From: Prochlorothrix hollandica PCC 9006 = CALU 1027
GTDB taxonomy: Bacteria; Cyanobacteriota; Cyanobacteriia; Prochlorotrichales; Prochlorotrichaceae
NCBI RefSeq assembly: GCF_000332315.1
Contig: NZ_KB235941.1
Coordinates: 254,322-307,466, forward strand
Direction: 5' to 3'
DNA: 53,145 bases
Position numbers and translations under genes: made by a program. A model generated the notes under the pieces. The model was not told the origin of the DNA and made no database searches. It worked only from the letters and a program-made list of their open reading frames with translations. This document shows positions 50,901 through 53,145 of the stretch, piece after piece (position 1 is the first letter of the stretch; each line of letters opens with the position of its first letter).

Positions 50901-52659
50901 GTTCCCCAATGGTGTTCTGGGGCCAGGGAATGGGGGTTTGCTCCCAAATCTTCTGGGGAATATCGGTGGTAGTCTTAGCCAAACGGAATAGGGGCGTTAC
51001 CAGACGCTGACTGACCCAGGCTGCGGCGGGTAGGGCTAAGCCCAATAGCAATAACATTAAACTTAAGTTACTGATTTGAAATTGCTGAAGGTTGTCAATA
51101 TAGTTGAGGGGAGAAAGATGGATACTAAGCTCCCAACCGCTGCCAATTTCGAGGGGAATATCTAATCCATAAAACGATTTCCGCCACCGGTTCATGATAT
51201 TACCCTCCAAGGGTTGCCACTGGTAGACCCCATCACTACCCATGGTTTTCTGGGTACCCTGGGTCAAGCCGGGGAGAGTGGCTAAGGGAATAAAGGTGGT
51301 GTCACTACTGGCGAGTAATCGTTTTTTAGAGTCGAGGATATGAAACTCTAGGGGATAGCGACCCTTCTGGGTTTGGAGCAATGTATTCAGTCGATCCAGA
51401 CTTAATACCCCAATGGCAACTCCATTGAGGCTTCCCGTGCGCTGGATGGGGGCGACGATATAGAGGCTGATAGTTTGGGATTGAGCGTCGGTTGTAATGG
51501 GAATGGGTGTGATTAGGGTTTGCGGCTTTTGACTAACCTGTTGCCAAGCCCAGGTCAATGTCGCCACCGGAACCCCTTGCTGATCTGATGGTTTTAGGGG
51601 GTTTAGAGTAGTCGTTTGATTTCCTAAGGGATCGCTAGAATAGTGTTGAAATCTAGGCAGTTGGTTACCCTGTAGGCCATCTTGACTTGGTTTAAGCTGA
51701 TAAATATGAAATTGAGTAATTGAACGAGTCAAAATTGTCAGTTGCTTCAGCTCACGGTAAATGGATTCATCATCTCCTAATGCAGCGGTGACTAGGGCCA
51801 GTTCCTCCACCGCAGCTTGAGCTTCTTCGTACCAGTTGCTGATCACTTGAGTGGTGCTCTGGCCTTGGTTGATAAGGACGGCTGGAATTTCGGTATTGAT
51901 GCGAACTAATTCACGGTTAATGGTGGTTACCATTTGTAGCAGCAAGGGCACTAGGATAAAAATCGAGAGTAAGTTGAATACAACTAACTGGAAGGAGATG
52001 CCTGACTGCCGTTTAAGGCTCGGCTCCCTAGCTAGAGAGCCTGAGGTATGGGTCAAGGTCGATCGCTGGGGTTGTTGAAGTCGATGGAGCGATCGATTTA
52101 CTGGGCTAAAGTTTTTTTGTTTCGTAAAAATTTGAGGTGTATAGGTTAAAATTAAGCCCGCCACGATCGCGTTGAAAATGCCATTAAGGGATTGCTTTAA
52201 AATAACGAGTAGAGCCGGATCCCATTCAAAATCTAATTTGGTTTGATAAAAATAACCAACTAAGGGCGCTCCTAGCAATAACCAATATAAAATGTCAACG
52301 ATAACAATATTGTGCTGATTACGGTGGAGACAGACCCGAATGACTAGGGCTTCCGCAGTAAAAATAATCATGGCCCAGGGATGTTCCCATGCCACATAGG
52401 TATAGCTGCTAACAATGATGGCGGCGATAATACCCCAGAGGGGGGGATACCACTTTAGAACCAGAATAACGGCGATGCTACCAAAGATAAAATCTAAGCC
52501 GAAGGATAGGGGGTATTTATAATAATTTCCTAAATAGCCCAAGAGGGTTAAGAATACAAAGCCTAAAAACTGGGGGACTGAAAGCCGCTGGCTGTAAAAA
52601 TAGTTTAGGAAGGTGCGTTGGGCCGATCGCAATATTTTAATTAGTGGGAATTTTTCCAT
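47914..52659 (-). CDS. hybrid histidine kinase with a cyanobacteriochrome-type GAF domain
   Basis: The protein has 1581 residues. Order: about six membrane helices (27-172), a further helix (221-243), an extracytoplasmic Cache-like region (250-525), a helix and HAMP-like linker (530-605), PAS (636-745), PAS (760-875), GAF (893-1048), HisKA with phospho-accepting His1084 (MSHEIRTPMN), HATPase (1185-1305, DTGIG and GTGLGL) and a receiver (1331-1448, Asp1381). The GAF has DTYLQETQGGRYR and Cys988-His989 in DCHLELLAFFQ, matching red/green-type cyanobacteriochromes; the Trp two residues before the Asp958 position is Ile. A bilin-binding light sensor is inferred. The receiver Lys is replaced by Gln (FLRQPV). 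A short helical tail ends the protein. Confidence 0.93.
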   Translation of the reverse strand: MEKFPLIKILRSAQRTFLNYFYSQRLSVPQFLGFVFLTLLGYLGNYYKYPLSFGLDFIFGSIAVILVLKWYPPLWGIIAAIIVSSYTYVAWEHPWAMIIFTAEALVIRVCLHRNQHNIVIVDILYWLLLGAPLVGYFYQTKLDFEWDPALLVILKQSLNGIFNAIVAGLILTYTPQIFTKQKNFSPVNRSLHRLQQPQRSTLTHTSGSLAREPSLKRQSGISFQLVVFNLLSIFILVPLLLQMVTTINRELVRINTEIPAVLINQGQSTTQVISNWYEEAQAAVEELALVTAALGDDESIYRELKQLTILTRSITQFHIYQLKPSQDGLQGNQLPRFQHYSSDPLGNQTTTLNPLKPSDQQGVPVATLTWAWQQVSQKPQTLITPIPITTDAQSQTISLYIVAPIQRTGSLNGVAIGVLSLDRLNTLLQTQKGRYPLEFHILDSKKRLLASSDTTFIPLATLPGLTQGTQKTMGSDGVYQWQPLEGNIMNRWRKSFYGLDIPLEIGSGWELSIHLSPLNYIDNLQQFQISNLSLMLLLLGLALPAAAWVSQRLVTPLFRLAKTTTDIPQKIWEQTPIPWPQNTIGELALLSNNFQGVATVLQQQFREIQGAKVTLEQRVKARTLELEESQKKLAQLAAIVEFSDDAMWSQDLEGRIQSWNRGAERIFGYNAEEMIGESIDRLIPLDLRDERLNIVLQVQQGRSVDHYESIRLHKDGHPITVSTTLSPIKDAEGTVIGASSIKRDITQQKTIEIALQNSEERYRVLVSHAPVGIFQTDDQGHYRYVNPYWQTIMGLTGDNGLGDAWIRTIAPIDQDRVLSQWNNLLGDGVPFELEYRIQTPQGLVQWVAVSALEVRDKNGQISGYFGTLINVTDRRHAEEQLRQALHRERSGTLMIQQIRQTLDLDTIFQTATAELQQLLDCDRVCVYHFNPDWSGQFVAEAKMPELASLQNPPQNISDTYLQETQGGRYRTHEAVYANDVLNQNYSDCHLELLAFFQAKSFYTVGIFVGPNLWGILGSYHCQPHSWSEEEGKLIQQVGDQLGVAIQQGELVLQLQQQSAELLQAKNQAEAANQAKSEFLANMSHEIRTPMNAVLGFSDLLKPFTTQNARAESYLNAIISSGATLLALINDILDLSKIEVGKLQLHYEPVDLRVLIQEIQRIFSIQAQSKNLSLEVEIDTALPPLVLLDEVRIRQILFNVVGNALKFTEQGGVKICLHPCRDRSQISGDSLCLVMRIEDTGIGISPEQQDYIFAAFNQSEGQSNRKYGGTGLGLTITQRLVRMLGGDVTLTSQLGQGSALTFHFPNLQVVHQDLLPRVSVSVDSNLNELAPTRILVADDVEFNRALLAGYFQATHHTLYFAQNGQEAVWISQVSQPDLILLDLRMPVMDGYEAAQILAEDPRTQTIPVIVLTASCSAEEEESIKSWCDGFLRQPVSRSQLITVLHSVLKTASPRGSVSPSLDSQGQGATLLDIAPGTSSRVSSKNLQPTPEQLAAVVVHLQQELTITWPTLNKTLAIQPLEEFVQRLQEWGHQYCCPDLIAYAQTLGQQLDDFDWDQIPSKVEGFKDVVEFISQKQSSTHGD

Positions 52660-53004
52660 AGCAGAGGTGGCCTAAAATACTACTGTTGTAACGTTGAGAT
52701 GCATTTCCTACTTGAGCCGTTCTAGATCCCCGATCGTCTTAGGTCGTGAGCTGACTGACTTCATTAAGTCCCTAGAAGCACCTTGATGCAGTCAACGCCA
52801 ACGCGATAGCTAGCCAGACAAGGGGCTTAAGCCCCTTGCTCCTGACTGACACCAGTCCCTGAAGCAACGCAAACTCATCACGAGATTTCCAGGGTTTCAG
52901 GAGATCTGTCAGTTAACCAGAGTAATGAGTTGTTCCCAGGCGTTCAGACCATTGATCAGACCATTGATCAGACCATTGATCAGACCATTGATCAGAGGTT
53001 GAGG
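52660..53004. other. upstream region of the hybrid kinase with a 12-bp tandem repeat
   Basis: No gene is seen. The stretch holds AAGGGGCTTAAGCCCCTTG (a palindrome near 52819-52837) and four units of ACCATTGATCAG (52948-52995). A promoter for the kinase would lie near 52670-52720, but none is clear. Confidence 0.5.
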
Positions 53005-53089
53005 TACAGCAGTCCTAAATCAGTCGTAGGGTGTCCGCCCTCCGGGCGCACACTACCCAAAGGGTTTCATCCGTCGAGATCCTTACAAC
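53005..53089 (+). repeat. dispersed repeat family B, right-truncated copy B8
   Basis: The TACAGCAGTCCTAAATCAG end, the hairpin GTGTCCGCCCTCCGGGCGCACAC and AAGGGTTTCATCCGTCGAG are present, but the ATTTAGG..GCTGTA end is missing. The window ends 56 bases later without a gene. Confidence 0.8.
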
Positions 53090-53145
53090 CCACATTCAGC
53101 AGGTTTCTAAGATAAACAGAAAATTAAGGGAACCCAGAGCCAGAG

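Overview
The window comes from a cyanobacterial chromosome. The palindrome GCGATCGC (HIP1) recurs throughout, and the genes are typically cyanobacterial: the circadian output regulator RpaA, a CpcS-type phycobilin lyase, a DUF2854 protein, an NhaS3-type antiporter, an HpsJ-like protein, and a cyanobacteriochrome-type GAF domain. The genus cannot be fixed from this stretch. No rRNA, CRISPR array or intact transposase was seen. There is one tRNA, tRNA-Asn(GTT).

Layout. 1-5 kb: repeat-rich, with a TPR-like protein, a beta-hydroxyacid dehydrogenase, a conserved hypothetical, egtD, and a 1.5 kb gene-free stretch of IS200/IS605-type end relics and tandem repeats. 5-10.7 kb: a Nit-type amidase, a Na+/H+ antiporter, pepA, a membrane-anchored protein and a small hypothetical. 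11-20.7 kb (all minus): folC with an odd internal repeat, a coiled-coil membrane protein, two MscS channels, a DUF938 methyltransferase, scpB, an FAD-linked oxidase and sodB. 20.9-27.1 kb (plus): a NYN nuclease, tRNA-Asn, rpaA, and an amidase-rodA cell-wall pair. 27.1-34.8 kb: a Cys-repeat secreted protein, dapB, a membrane protein with a long Tyr-rich disordered tail, a secreted MBL hydrolase, DUF2854, and a fused endonuclease III-uracil DNA glycosylase. 35-41.8 kb: HpsJ-like and coiled-coil membrane proteins, xseB, a HAD hydrolase, a CpcS-like lyase and eda. 41.7-53.1 kb (minus): dnaE without an intein, an IscA/SufA-type protein, a REC-GAF-GGDEF diguanylate cyclase, and a 1581-residue hybrid kinase with a cyanobacteriochrome-like GAF domain.

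Two gene-level observations stand out. The first is a single-chain Nth-Ung base-excision enzyme at 33361-34779, whose linker carries a sliding-clamp-type QLDLL motif. The second is a putative light-sensing kinase next to a response-regulator diguanylate cyclase (46250-52659), which together would make a light-to-c-di-GMP circuit.

At the DNA level the region is colonised by at least five families of small dispersed repeats, called A to E here, and by many 10-16 bp tandem repeats. Family ends lie within 0-15 bp of genes again and again. They supply stop codons and C-terminal residues: LDNRP-stop from family A in two unrelated proteins, the TAG stops of the antiporter and an MscS from family C, and QLQQP-stop from family B. 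A separate 51-bp palindromic repeat is translated four times inside FolC.
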